Part shown: positions 14,296 through 21,975 of the stretch, piece by piece
How positions within the stretch are numbered: position 1 is the stretch's first letter
How the letters are laid out: every line of letters begins with the position of its first letter
Origin: JBDTNQ01 sp039933635
GTDB taxonomy: Bacteria > Acidobacteriota > Vicinamibacteria > Vicinamibacterales > SCN-69-37
Length of the DNA: 32,020 nt
NCBI GenBank assembly: GCA_039933635.1
Contig: JBDTNQ010000042.1
Location: forward strand, 1-32,020
Direction: 5' to 3'
The notes under the pieces: generated by a model
Database searches by the model: none
Seen by the model: only the letters and a program-made list of their open reading frames with translations
Told to the model about the DNA's origin: nothing
Program-made: the position numbers and the translations under genes

Positions 14296-15760
14296 TGACC
14301 GTTCCGCTCCACCTCCCCGCTTCACCATCAGCGCGATGGTGTTCGTCAGCGCCACAATCGCCGGCACGATTGCGGCCGTCCACTTCGCGCGCCTTGGGCT
14401 CACGCTCAGTCACTACGACGCGCGCGCGCATCTCGTTGTCGCGCGGCGACTCGCCGACAGCCTGACGCCCGGCTGGCGCCAAATCGGCGCGGTGTGGCTG
14501 CCGCTGCCCCATCTGCTCGATGCGATTCCGGTGCTGTCACCTTGGGCCTATCAGACCGGCTATCCGGTCGTGGCCATCTCCATCCTCTCGCTCGCCATGG
14601 GTCTGGCGGCCCTCGCGGCGTATCTGATGCGTCAGAGGGCGTCGCCGGTGGTAGCCATCGCAACGCCCGCGGTCATCCTGGCCAATCCGAACCTTCTCTA
14701 CCTGCAGAGCACGCCAATGACCGAGCCGCTGCTGCTGGGGCTCGCATTCGTCAGCCTGTGGCTCGTCGATCGCTGGATTGAGAGGCCCGACCGCCGGCGC
14801 TCGTGGCACGCGAGTCTCGCCCTGGTCGCCCTGATGCTCACACGCTACGAAGGCTGGTGCATCGCCCTCGCCTTGGTCACCATCGCGGCGCTGGTCAACT
14901 GGCGGCGCGGCGTCGCGGTGTCGACACGACTGTTTCCGGCGGTCATCGCGTCGGTGGGTGGTTTCCTGCTTCTCAGCTACGGCGCCACGGGCGCGTTCTT
15001 CGTCACGTCCGGCTTCTTCGTGCCTGAGAATCCCGCACACCACGCTCCGATGGTCGCGCTCGATCAAGTGGTCATGGGCACTCGCGCGCTCGGCGGCGGC
15101 GCCGTCGTCGGCGCCGGGATGATCGGCGGCGTGCTGTGTCTGATCGCGCTGGCGCGTCTGAAACACCAAGCGCTCGCTCTGGCCATCGTGTCCGCGGCCG
15201 CGCTTCCGAGTTTCGCCTTCTTCGAGGGCCATCCCTACCGCGTGCGATACATGGTGATGGTCGTGGCAGGAGCCGGCACGCTGGCAGCGATGGCGATCGC
15301 CAGACTGCCCCGTCGTGCCCAGCCACCGGCCGCCGTGCTGCTCTTCTGCGCGGCGATTTGGCAGCACCCGCCGTTTGAGCGCACAGCCCCGATGGTGCTG
15401 GAGGCACAGTGGGAAACGCCGTTCCGTCTCCAGCGAGCCGCGGTAACGGCCTACCTCGTGTCCGCGTACGACGGCACCCCGATCCTGGCCAGCATGGGAT
15501 CGCTCGGTCATTACATGCAGGAGACATCAGCCGCCGGCTTCCGGCTCGCCGACTTCCTGCACGAAGGGAACGGAGATTTGTGGGCCGCCGCACTCGAGAG
15601 CCCGGCACGTCACGTCCGATGGGTCCTGACCGAAGGGCGCGCGGAAGGTGGCGACATGCTCGCGCAGCGGGCGCGTACGGATCCGGCGTTTCTGCGCGGA
15701 TTCGCTCAAGTGGCTGATGGTGGAGGGCTCGTGCTTTACAGGCGGGTCGATGAGAAGTGA
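14285..15760 (+). CDS. GT-C fold membrane glycosyltransferase-like protein
   Basis: The 491-residue frame opens at ATG 14285, but ATG 14336 (residue 18) may be the real start because candidate -10 boxes lie at 14277-14295. Some ten to eleven hydrophobic helices are followed by a ~100-residue soluble C-terminus. The first outer loop reads LSHYDARAHLVVARRLADSLTPG and then QIGAVWLPLPHLL, with acidic and Arg/His residues like the GT-C active-site loop. RYEGW lies between central helices. Such proteins transfer sugars from polyprenyl-phosphate carriers; donor and acceptor are unknown. It belongs with the GT2 and DedA genes as a possible lipid-linked sugar pathway. Confidence 0.77.
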   Translation: MIITDRSAPPPRFTISAMVFVSATIAGTIAAVHFARLGLTLSHYDARAHLVVARRLADSLTPGWRQIGAVWLPLPHLLDAIPVLSPWAYQTGYPVVAISILSLAMGLAALAAYLMRQRASPVVAIATPAVILANPNLLYLQSTPMTEPLLLGLAFVSLWLVDRWIERPDRRRSWHASLALVALMLTRYEGWCIALALVTIAALVNWRRGVAVSTRLFPAVIASVGGFLLLSYGATGAFFVTSGFFVPENPAHHAPMVALDQVVMGTRALGGGAVVGAGMIGGVLCLIALARLKHQALALAIVSAAALPSFAFFEGHPYRVRYMVMVVAGAGTLAAMAIARLPRRAQPPAAVLLFCAAIWQHPPFERTAPMVLEAQWETPFRLQRAAVTAYLVSAYDGTPILASMGSLGHYMQETSAAGFRLADFLHEGNGDLWAAALESPARHVRWVLTEGRAEGGDMLAQRARTDPAFLRGFAQVADGGGLVLYRRVDEK

Positions 15761-15774
15761 TGTCGGCCTACCAA

Positions 15775-15801
15775 GGATGGCGACAGGCCGTGTCGCCATC
15801 C
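15775..15801. terminator. Bidirectional terminator-like hairpin
   Basis: GGATGGCGACA (15775-15785) and TGTCGCCATCC (15791-15801) form a perfect 11-bp stem with a five-base loop, midway between the convergent genes ending at 15760 (+) and 15821 (-). There is no T-run, so termination may be factor-assisted. Confidence 0.6.
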
Positions 15802-15820
15802 CGGGTAGTCCGTCGAGCGT

Positions 15821-16564
15821 TCAGAACCTGACTTGAAAGCCGACGTTGAACATCCCGCCACTGAGATCGATCTTGTCGCCCAGGAAGTTGTTGGGCAGTC
15901 CGCCGGTATCACCTACGGCACGCAAATAACGACCTTCCAGCGACATCGAGTAGATGTCACCACCCAGCGGGAATTTCACGCCACCCAGAATCACGCCGGC
16001 CGGAGCTGTGCCCGTCGCGGTGAACCGATCGCTGAAGATGTCGAGCGTGTCGCTGTCGACGAACCGGCCGAATTCGGAATACCTGTAACGCACCGCACCG
16101 ATACCGGCGCCGATGTACGGCTGGACGGTGCCGGGACCACCAAACGGCAGGAAGCGCACGACCGCGGTCATCGGCACGATCTGCAATTTCAGCGTCTGGT
16201 CGATGTCGCGACCGCTCTGATCGACCACATCGAGATAGACCGACGGCACCGCGCGCTGCGCGAAGCCGATGCCGGCGCCAAACTCGAGGTGCTTGCCCAC
16301 GCCGACGCTCCACTCGCCGAACACGTTGCCCGTCCGGAAATCGGCGATGTCGAACACGAGCGCGTCCGTGAGGTTCGGGGCGCCGTTCAGCGGCCGCCCG
16401 TCGAAATCGCGACGGAGCACGTCGCCATCAGCGCGCGAGTCGAATCCCCGCGGGCTGAAGAGGCCGCCGCCAAACTGAATTGACTGCACCACCTGCGCCG
16501 AAGCCGGCGTGGCGGCCAGCAGTCCAACGACGATCAGTCCTGCGGCACGAATGCGGGCATGCAT
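15821..16564 (-). CDS. Outer-membrane beta-barrel protein
   Basis: ATG 16564 is chosen because AAGGAGA stands eight bases upstream; the product has 247 residues. The signal peptide MHARIRAAGLIVVGLLAATPASAQ is followed by a Gly/aromatic-rich barrel (IQFGGGLFSPRGFDSR, VQPYIGAGIGAVRYRYSEFG, YSMSLEGRYLRAVGD) ending in MFNVGFQVRF, with terminal Phe. The pattern is that of OmpW/OmpA-like barrels that show acidobacterial 'porin family' annotation. It is not closely similar to the barrel at 11838-12512 beyond general style. No ligand or catalytic residues are visible. Confidence 0.8.
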   Translation of the reverse strand: MHARIRAAGLIVVGLLAATPASAQVVQSIQFGGGLFSPRGFDSRADGDVLRRDFDGRPLNGAPNLTDALVFDIADFRTGNVFGEWSVGVGKHLEFGAGIGFAQRAVPSVYLDVVDQSGRDIDQTLKLQIVPMTAVVRFLPFGGPGTVQPYIGAGIGAVRYRYSEFGRFVDSDTLDIFSDRFTATGTAPAGVILGGVKFPLGGDIYSMSLEGRYLRAVGDTGGLPNNFLGDKIDLSGGMFNVGFQVRF

Positions 16565-16690
16565 CGGAGTTCTCCTTGGCAAGTCGGGGAGCATATCTGA
16601 CTTCGGTCTCAGCAGGAATGATGCCAAGGAGCACGGGCCTGCACGCTGGCGCCCGCTTCCCGCGATGCGCCGTCGTGTCCCCCAAGGGGA

Positions 16691-17497
16691 TCAGTTCAGG
16701 GCACTCTGGCGTGCGCCGTGGATTACAGAGAGGATCGGGGCGTGCAGTGGACCGTTCGATGCGGCGATGTGCCCGGCAAACGGATCGAACGGCTCGCCGC
16801 CCATGCCTGTGACCGTCCCTCCGGCCTCTTCGATGATGATCGCGCCCGCGGCGATGTCCCAGGGGTGAATGCGCTCCTCCCAGAACCCATCGAAACGGCC
16901 CGCGGCCACGTAGCACAGATCGAGGGCGGCCGACCCAAGACGACGCACCGCCTGCACCTCGCCCAGGAACGCGGCAAACACATCGACCTGCCGGCGTCGC
17001 TCCTCGCGAATGCTGTACGGGAATCCCGTGCAGAGCAGCGCGTCGACCATCGTCTCGGCCGACGTCACGCGAATAGGCAAGCCGTTCAGACGCGCCCCGC
17101 TCCCGCGCTCCGCCGTGAACAACTCGTCGGCGATCGGGTCGTAGACGACGCCCAGAACGATGTGACCGTCGATCTCCAAGGCGATCGACACACAGAACAA
17201 CGCGAGCCCGTGGGCGAAGTTCGTCGTCCCATCCACCGGATCGATAATCCACCGGAAGCGGGCGCCCGACGGCTGCGTGCCCGACGCGCCTTCTTCACCC
17301 AGCACGCCATGCGTTGGAAACCGGCGGCCGATCAGATCGCGGAACATCTGCTCGACCGCCAGATCGGCGGCGGTGACCAGATCAATCCGGCCCTTCTTCT
17401 CGACGTGGGGGTTCTGCCGGAAGTACTGCTTGTGGATGCGGCCCGCCGCGAGCGCGGCTTCGATGGCCGTCGAAAGGAAGATGGGATCGGGAGTCAC
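16691..17497 (-). CDS. suhB: Inositol monophosphatase family protein
   Basis: The 268-residue protein starts at GTG 17497, directly after the TAG of the RsbW-like gene (TAGGTG), so it is translationally linked to it. Family motifs are complete: metal-site GEEG near residue 67, WIIDPVDGTTNFAHG near 83-97 and WDIAAGAIIIEEAGG near 213. The enzyme hydrolyses myo-inositol 1-phosphate or similar phosphate esters with Mg2+; SuhB also acts in rRNA transcription antitermination in some bacteria. It is the usual length for the family. The gene symbol is by family and not by proven orthology. Confidence 0.92.
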   Translation of the reverse strand: MTPDPIFLSTAIEAALAAGRIHKQYFRQNPHVEKKGRIDLVTAADLAVEQMFRDLIGRRFPTHGVLGEEGASGTQPSGARFRWIIDPVDGTTNFAHGLALFCVSIALEIDGHIVLGVVYDPIADELFTAERGSGARLNGLPIRVTSAETMVDALLCTGFPYSIREERRRQVDVFAAFLGEVQAVRRLGSAALDLCYVAAGRFDGFWEERIHPWDIAAGAIIIEEAGGTVTGMGGEPFDPFAGHIAASNGPLHAPILSVIHGARQSALN

Positions 17498-17935
17498 CTA
17501 CGAGGCCAGCTTCTTGCTCATCCGTACTGCCATGCCGCCCTCGGGCCGCCGCGCGATCGAGACGTCGTCCATGAAATTGCGCATGAAGAAGATGCCGCGG
17601 CCGCTCGATTTGAGCACGTTCTCGGGATCCAGCGGGTTGGCAATGTCTTCCGGATCGAACCCCTCCCCTTCGTCCATGACCTCGATCACGAACTGCTCGG
17701 GCCTGACGCGTGGCGCCAGGCGGAACTCGACCGTGACATGCTTATCGCGGTCTTCGCGGTTGCCGTGCTTGATGGCGTTGATGACCGATTCACGGACCGC
17801 CACGCTGACCCAGTGCGTGGCGTCTTCATCGAGCCCGGCGAGCGCGGCGATGCGATCGCTCAGGACCTGAACGATGTCCAGGAGCTCGAATGTGCTCGGC
17901 AGGTTCAGGCGAATGAGGTGGCCGTCAAAAGCCAT
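17498..17935 (-). CDS. RsbW-like serine kinase / anti-sigma factor (HATPase)
   Basis: The protein has 145 residues from ATG 17935. It carries the GHKL ATPase boxes: N-box AVRESVINAIKHGN (about 47-60), G1 DEGEGFDP (about 89-96) and G2 GRGIFFM (about 112-118). The length is typical of RsbW/SpoIIAB-type kinases, which bind a sigma factor or phosphorylate an STAS antagonist. No antagonist or sigma gene is next to it; the following gene is inositol monophosphatase. AT-rich sequence (TAATAT, minus strand 17959-17954) lies about 20 bases upstream. Other possibilities include control of a PP2C-type phosphatase pathway elsewhere in the genome. Confidence 0.9.
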   Translation of the reverse strand: MAFDGHLIRLNLPSTFELLDIVQVLSDRIAALAGLDEDATHWVSVAVRESVINAIKHGNREDRDKHVTVEFRLAPRVRPEQFVIEVMDEGEGFDPEDIANPLDPENVLKSSGRGIFFMRNFMDDVSIARRPEGGMAVRMSKKLAS

Positions 17936-18146
17936 ACGCGCGGAGTTAGTAACATATTAGGCTGAAGAGGTTCAAGGACGTGACGGATCGTTTCCGCATC
18001 GCTCACCGCCTCGTTGCCGGGCGTCGCCCACCCGCGGCGGCCGGTTCCGCGCCAGTTTCGCGTGGGACTGCACCATTTCGCGCGCATTCTTGGGCCATCG
18101 GGCGCGCGAACCCAACGGCGACGACACCGGCCGCGGCGGGGGGTCG

Positions 18147-18683
18147 GTGATTACCGACAAGATTTACCTCGTGGGCTTCATGGCGGCCGGCAAAAGTACG
18201 GTCGCGCGGGCGCTGAGCCAGCGCCTGCAATGGCGCGCCGAGGATATCGATGAGCTCATTGAGCGCCGGGAGCGCATGACGGTGGCCGACGTGTTCGCGC
18301 GCCACGGTGAGCCCTATTTCCGGCAGGTCGAGCGCGAGATGCTCCAACTTGTGCGGCCGTTGCGGCACATCGTCGTCGCCACCGGCGGCGGGACGTTCGT
18401 CGACCCCGACAACCGCGCCCTGATGTGTCTAGACGGCACGGTCGTGTGGCTCGACGTCCCGCTGGCGGATCTCATCGGACGCATTCCGCAGGACGGCCGC
18501 CGGCCACTGGCCGCCGATCGCGCCCAGCTCGAGCGGCTGTACGAAGCTCGCACCGACGCCTATCGTCTCGCGCACATCCGTCTTCCGGCCGCGCGGCTCT
18601 CCGCGTCACAAGTGGTCGACCGGCTGCTCGAGTCCATTGCCGACCATCCCCCGCTCCTCGATTCGCCCATCCGGCAGGCCTGA
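18147..18683 (+). CDS. aroK: Shikimate kinase
   Basis: From GTG 18147, with a G-rich stretch GGCGGGGGG just upstream, the protein has 178 residues. Walker A GFMAAGKST is near residues 10-18, the shikimate-binding DIDELIE follows, then FRQVEREM, the ATGGGTF glycine-rich loop, and the LID segment DGRRPL with its conserved Arg. It phosphorylates shikimate at the 3-hydroxyl in aromatic amino-acid synthesis. Its TGA shares one base with the ATG of the metallophosphoesterase gene (TGATG). The C-terminal tail SIADHPPLLDSPIRQA is unusual and may be disordered. Confidence 0.93.
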   Translation: MITDKIYLVGFMAAGKSTVARALSQRLQWRAEDIDELIERRERMTVADVFARHGEPYFRQVEREMLQLVRPLRHIVVATGGGTFVDPDNRALMCLDGTVVWLDVPLADLIGRIPQDGRRPLAADRAQLERLYEARTDAYRLAHIRLPAARLSASQVVDRLLESIADHPPLLDSPIRQA

Positions 18684-19420
18684 TGCGCTATCTCGTCATC
18701 AGCGACATTCACTCGAACATGCACGCACTGGACGCCGTGCTGACGGACGCCGGGACGCTCGGCTACGACGCGACGCTGTGTCTCGGCGATCTCGTCGGCT
18801 ACGGCGCCGACCCGGGCGCAGTCATTGATCGCGTGCGTGCGTGCTCGCCCGCGGGACTCATCCGCGGCAACCACGACAAGGTGTGCGCGGGGCTCGAGCC
18901 AGCGACGCTCTTCAACGAAGTCGCGCGCCGTGCCGCGGAGTGGACACGTGGCGTGCTCACGGCGAATGAGGTGGCTGAACTGGCCGCGCTGGCCAAAGGA
19001 CCGCAATCGATCGTGCCGGCGCTTGAGATCTGTCACGGCGCGCCGTTCGACGAGGACCACTACATCTTCGATGCGGCCGACGCGGGCCGCGCCATGGACG
19101 CGGCCCGCGGACGTATCTGCCTCTTCGGCCACACGCACCTGCCCGCCGTGTTCACCACACCGCAGGACCCGGCCGCTCGCACCGCAGGTCTGGCGGATGA
19201 CGAACTGAGCCTGCCGGCCACCGGACCGGCGCTGATCAACGTGGGCTCGGTGGGACAGCCACGTGACGGCGACCCACGCGCGGCGTATGGCCTGCTCGAT
19301 ATGACCCGGAAAACGATTCGCCTGCGTCGCGTTGTCTATGACGTCGCCGGCGCCCAGCAACGCATTCTCGGGGCCGGACTTCCCGCCTGGCTCGCCCATC
19401 GCCTGGCGAAGGGACAGTGA
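18683..19420 (+). CDS. Calcineurin-like metallophosphoesterase (YfcE/MJ0936-type)
   Basis: The 245-residue protein starts at ATG 18683, overlapping the aroK stop by one base. Metal-binding motifs appear in order: SDIHSN (DxH, residues 7-12), GDLVGYGADP (GD), GNHD near 65-68, and CHGAP and FGHTHLP (GHxH). An INVGSVGQPRDGD segment near the C-terminus is typical of the YfcE-like branch. Such enzymes cleave phosphodiesters with Mn2+ or Ni2+; the substrate is open. Coupling to shikimate kinase is a positional fact with no known functional link. Confidence 0.92.
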   Translation: MRYLVISDIHSNMHALDAVLTDAGTLGYDATLCLGDLVGYGADPGAVIDRVRACSPAGLIRGNHDKVCAGLEPATLFNEVARRAAEWTRGVLTANEVAELAALAKGPQSIVPALEICHGAPFDEDHYIFDAADAGRAMDAARGRICLFGHTHLPAVFTTPQDPAARTAGLADDELSLPATGPALINVGSVGQPRDGDPRAAYGLLDMTRKTIRLRRVVYDVAGAQQRILGAGLPAWLAHRLAKGQ

Positions 19421-19439
19421 ATGGCAGAAGCAGTCACTG
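19415..19439. other. Inverted repeat spanning two convergent stop codons
   Basis: CAGTGA (19415-19420) is complementary to TCACTG (19434-19439). The left arm holds the TGA of the phosphoesterase gene and the right arm holds the TCA (minus-strand TGA) of the 54-residue ORF. The 13-base loop lies between. It may help end both transcripts, but has no T-run. Confidence 0.35.
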
Positions 19440-19598
19440 CGGGCGCTTGCGGGCTTCGCGCTCCTCGCGCTTGCGGAGCTCGCTCGCGTAGGCGTCGCGA
19501 GCCGCTCGGGAGCCAAGAATCCACCCCAGCACCATTCCGATGAGCAGCACTCCCGGAATGAACAGGAAGTGACTCGAGGGCATGTTGCTGATGTCCAT
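19434..19598 (-). CDS. 54-residue membrane microprotein at the end of the ccm operon
   Basis: This short gene starts at ATG 19598, whose A is also the last base of the ccmD stop (TGATG), and ends at TGA 19436-19434. It reads MDISNMPSSHF, then one hydrophobic helix (about residues 11-29, LFIPGVLLIGMVLGWILG), then a charged tail SRAARDAYASELRKREEREARKR that looks helical or coiled-coil. I do not recognise a named family. Tight coupling to ccmD, which also has a single TM helix and a charged coiled-coil tail, suggests a partner or second small subunit for the CcmABCD haem exporter. It would be skipped by a 60-residue length cut-off. Confidence 0.72.
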   Translation of the reverse strand: MDISNMPSSHFLFIPGVLLIGMVLGWILGSRAARDAYASELRKREEREARKRPQ

Positions 19599-19891
19599 CA
19601 GGGCCGGACCTCCAGCTTCGCGCGCAGCGCCGCGACCTCACGTTCGGTCTTTGCAATCCTGCGCCACAGCGACAGCACGTAAATCGCCAGCACCAGCCAC
19701 ACGATCCCGTACGCCCAGAAGACGAAGGGCGTTGCGGGCAGGTGCTCCTGCCCCGCTGCAAGATCCTCAGCCGTGGCGGCCTTGAAGCCATCCTGGCCGG
19801 GCGGGGCTGTCTGTGCGGCGAGCGCGACACTCATCATCGTGGTCAGGACAATGCCGGCCACGCCACGCATCGCGGAAGTCAGTTTTCGCAT
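19598..19891 (-). CDS. ccmD: CcmD family protein, cytochrome c maturation
   Basis: The protein has 97 residues from ATG 19891, long for CcmD because it has a signal-like or first hydrophobic N-terminal segment (residues 8-25) and a polar region before the CcmD core FVFWAYGIVWLVLAIYVLSLWRRI, followed by a charged helix AKTEREVAALRAKLE. CcmD joins CcmABC in releasing haem-loaded CcmE. It starts three bases after the ccmC stop and overlaps the next small gene by one base. Confidence 0.85.
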   Translation of the reverse strand: MRKLTSAMRGVAGIVLTTMMSVALAAQTAPPGQDGFKAATAEDLAAGQEHLPATPFVFWAYGIVWLVLAIYVLSLWRRIAKTEREVAALRAKLEVRP

Positions 19892-19894
19892 GAG

Positions 19895-20563
19895 TCAGTC
19901 TTCCTCCAGCAACAGCCACGCGCGTTCGAGCGTGGTTCTCGCGGATTCGAGCCGCACGCGCAAGAGAATCACGGCGACATACAGCAGCACGAACGCGACA
20001 GAACACCAGATCACGGGACCAGCCATCGGCCCCGGCAGCGTCGGCAGCACGCTCGTCGTCGGATGAAGGGTGCGCCACATGTTGACGGACCAGTACACGA
20101 ACGGCGAGAGGACGGCGCCGAAGATACCTACGGCCGCCGCCAGCAACTCCGATCCCGCCCCACCGAACCGCCTCAACAGGAGATAGGAACTGAACACGAG
20201 CCACATGATCAGCGTGCTCGTCAGCCGTGGTTCCCAGGCCCACCACACGCCCCAGGACTTCCGCGCCCACAGTGGCCCCGTCAGCAGCACGATAACGCCG
20301 AGGACGACCGTCAGTTCCGCCGCGGACAAGGCGACGTAGTCAGCGACCGGCCGGCGCCCCACGATGTAGATGGCGCTCGCGACGCCACACAGCGTCGACG
20401 TCAGAATCATCAGAACCGCGTTCGGCACGTGGAAATAGAAGATCCGCTGCACCAGCCCCATCGTCGATTCGTATGGGGCGGTGTCGATGACGAACGGCGC
20501 CGCCAGGAACATGCCGGCGGCAACGATGAGCAGGGCGGGAGCGAGGCGATTACCAGCGGTCAT
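19895..20563 (-). CDS. ccmC: Haem exporter/handler CcmC
   Basis: The 222-residue protein starts at ATG 20563, six bases after the ccmB stop. Six TM helices are apparent. The haem-handling tryptophan-rich segment WGVWWAWEPRLTSTLIMWLV is near residues 105-124, with FHVPNAV before it (a His ligand) and VYWSVNMWRTLHP after it (second His). These are the hallmark parts of CcmC, which attaches haem to CcmE in the periplasm. The canonical WD of the WWD motif reads WE here, as in many non-proteobacterial homologues. Confidence 0.94.
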   Translation of the reverse strand: MTAGNRLAPALLIVAAGMFLAAPFVIDTAPYESTMGLVQRIFYFHVPNAVLMILTSTLCGVASAIYIVGRRPVADYVALSAAELTVVLGVIVLLTGPLWARKSWGVWWAWEPRLTSTLIMWLVFSSYLLLRRFGGAGSELLAAAVGIFGAVLSPFVYWSVNMWRTLHPTTSVLPTLPGPMAGPVIWCSVAFVLLYVAVILLRVRLESARTTLERAWLLLEED

Positions 20564-20569
20564 ACATCC

Positions 20570-21250
20570 TCAGTCGCGCATCACGTGCGCGAACGTCCAG
20601 AGCGCCAGGATGACGAATACCGCGTCAAAGAATAGCAGCATTGAGAGGGCGTTCCCGGCAAGCGCCAGGTTCGGCTCCGCGGCAAAGATCAACCCCGTGC
20701 CCTGCACGCCGAGGATGATGACCGGGATCGTCAACGGATAGAGCACCACCGGTAGCAGCACGTCGCGCGACTGGGCGCGAACGAGCATGGCCGCAAACAG
20801 GGTTCCGACTGAGGCGAATCCGATCGTTCCCGTGATCAGCAGCCCGGCCAGCAGCCACGGGGCGCGGGCCAGCGGCGCGTGGAACAGCAGCCCAATCACC
20901 GGCACGAGGAGGACCTCCATCACGGCCATCAGCGCCAGTAACGCGATGAGCTTGCCGAGATAGACGGATGCCCGCTCGATCGGCGCCAGTATCAGCGCGC
21001 GCAACGTCTCGCCCTGGCGTTCGCGTTCGAACGCCCGCCCAAGCGCCAGCGTGCCGGAAAACGCGATGGCGACCCAGAGGACGCCGGCCGCGGCGTTCGG
21101 AATCGGCTTCCCTTCAGGCACGAACGCAAACGCGAAGACCAGGACACACGACACCGCGAAGAACAGCGTCGTGTAGATCATCTCGCGGCTCCGGACCTCC
21201 ACGAGGAAGTCTTTGCGCGCGATAATCCACGCGCCTGAGAGCAGCGACAT
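20570..21250 (-). CDS. ccmB: ABC transporter permease CcmB
   Basis: The 226-residue protein starts at ATG 21250, overlapping the ccmA stop by one base. It has about six TM helices and the CcmB-typical opening AWIIARKDFLVEVRSREMIYTTLFFAV. Further on are FERERQGETLRALILAPIERASVYLGKL, the coupling helix region facing the ATPase, and LLPVVLYPLTIPVIILGV. With CcmA and CcmC it forms the complex that powers release of holo-CcmE. The length matches the family. Confidence 0.94.
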   Translation of the reverse strand: MSLLSGAWIIARKDFLVEVRSREMIYTTLFFAVSCVLVFAFAFVPEGKPIPNAAAGVLWVAIAFSGTLALGRAFERERQGETLRALILAPIERASVYLGKLIALLALMAVMEVLLVPVIGLLFHAPLARAPWLLAGLLITGTIGFASVGTLFAAMLVRAQSRDVLLPVVLYPLTIPVIILGVQGTGLIFAAEPNLALAGNALSMLLFFDAVFVILALWTFAHVMRD

Positions 21251-21975
21251 CAGCGCGCCCCCGCCTGGACGGCGCGGCGGTAGCGCTCACGCAGCGAGCC
21301 GCCGTCAGCCGGCATCGAGGCCATCCGGCCACCGCTCAGGCACACCGGCTGATCGACCAGTCCATCGGCCAAATCGAAATCGTGGGTCGCCATCACGATG
21401 ATGGCCCCCGCGTTCTTGATCTGGCGGAGTCGATCGACGAGCAACACCGCCGAGGCGTCGTCGAGTCCGGTGAACGGCTCGTCGAGCAGGACAAGACGGG
21501 GCGAATGAACCAGCGCCCGCTCGAGCGCCAACCGCTGACGAAGTCCGCGCGAAAACGCACTGGCGCGATCCTCGGCGCGTTCTGAGAGTCGCGCCGACGC
21601 GAGACCGCGGTTCACCGCGCTCTCAATGTGCCGCACCCCATAGAGACGCGCGAAGAACGCCAGGTTCTCGCGCGCAGACAGGTCGCCGTAGAGAAACAGG
21701 TCGTGACCGAGAACGCCAATGTGGCCCCGCAACGCGTCGCCCCAGGCGTCGGCGGTGGCATCTCCATAGTGGATGGTCCCGTCGGACGGACGGCCCAGGG
21801 TCGACAAGAGGTTGAGCAGCGTGGATTTGCCGGCGCCGTTCGGGCCAAAAAGACCCGTAATGGTGCCCGCGCGGCAGGTCAGCGAGACCCGCCACAAGGC
21901 CCGGCGGCGCCCGTAGTGCTTCGAGACCCGATCGATGGTGACCGCGTCGAAGGCATCCACCGACGCCGTGGTCAT
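21250..21975 (-). CDS. ccmA: ABC transporter ATPase CcmA
   Basis: ATG 21975 starts a 241-residue protein and overlaps by four bases (ATGA) the stop of the upstream gene. All ATPase motifs are present: Walker A GPNGAGKST, Q/H-loop region, a signature reading FSRGLRQRLALERAL (in place of LSGGQ), Walker B LVLLDEPFTGLD and the switch-His in MATHDFD. The signature variation is common in CcmA. It energises the CcmABCD complex. It stands fifth in the operon after ccmE, the ccmFH fusion and two unnamed genes. Confidence 0.93.
   Translation of the reverse strand: MTTASVDAFDAVTIDRVSKHYGRRRALWRVSLTCRAGTITGLFGPNGAGKSTLLNLLSTLGRPSDGTIHYGDATADAWGDALRGHIGVLGHDLFLYGDLSARENLAFFARLYGVRHIESAVNRGLASARLSERAEDRASAFSRGLRQRLALERALVHSPRLVLLDEPFTGLDDASAVLLVDRLRQIKNAGAIIVMATHDFDLADGLVDQPVCLSGGRMASMPADGGSLRERYRRAVQAGAR

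Noticed and set aside
16718..17965. 415-residue open frame on the plus strand
   Set aside because: Antisense to the inositol monophosphatase and RsbW-like genes, which carry complete motifs; its composition is shadow-like.
17980..18150. 56-codon frame whose TGA overlaps the aroK GTG (GTGA)
   Set aside because: The overlap is suggestive of coupling, but the peptide is Ala/Arg/Pro-rich with no helix or motif and no Shine-Dalgarno. I treat the 211-base gap as untranslated.
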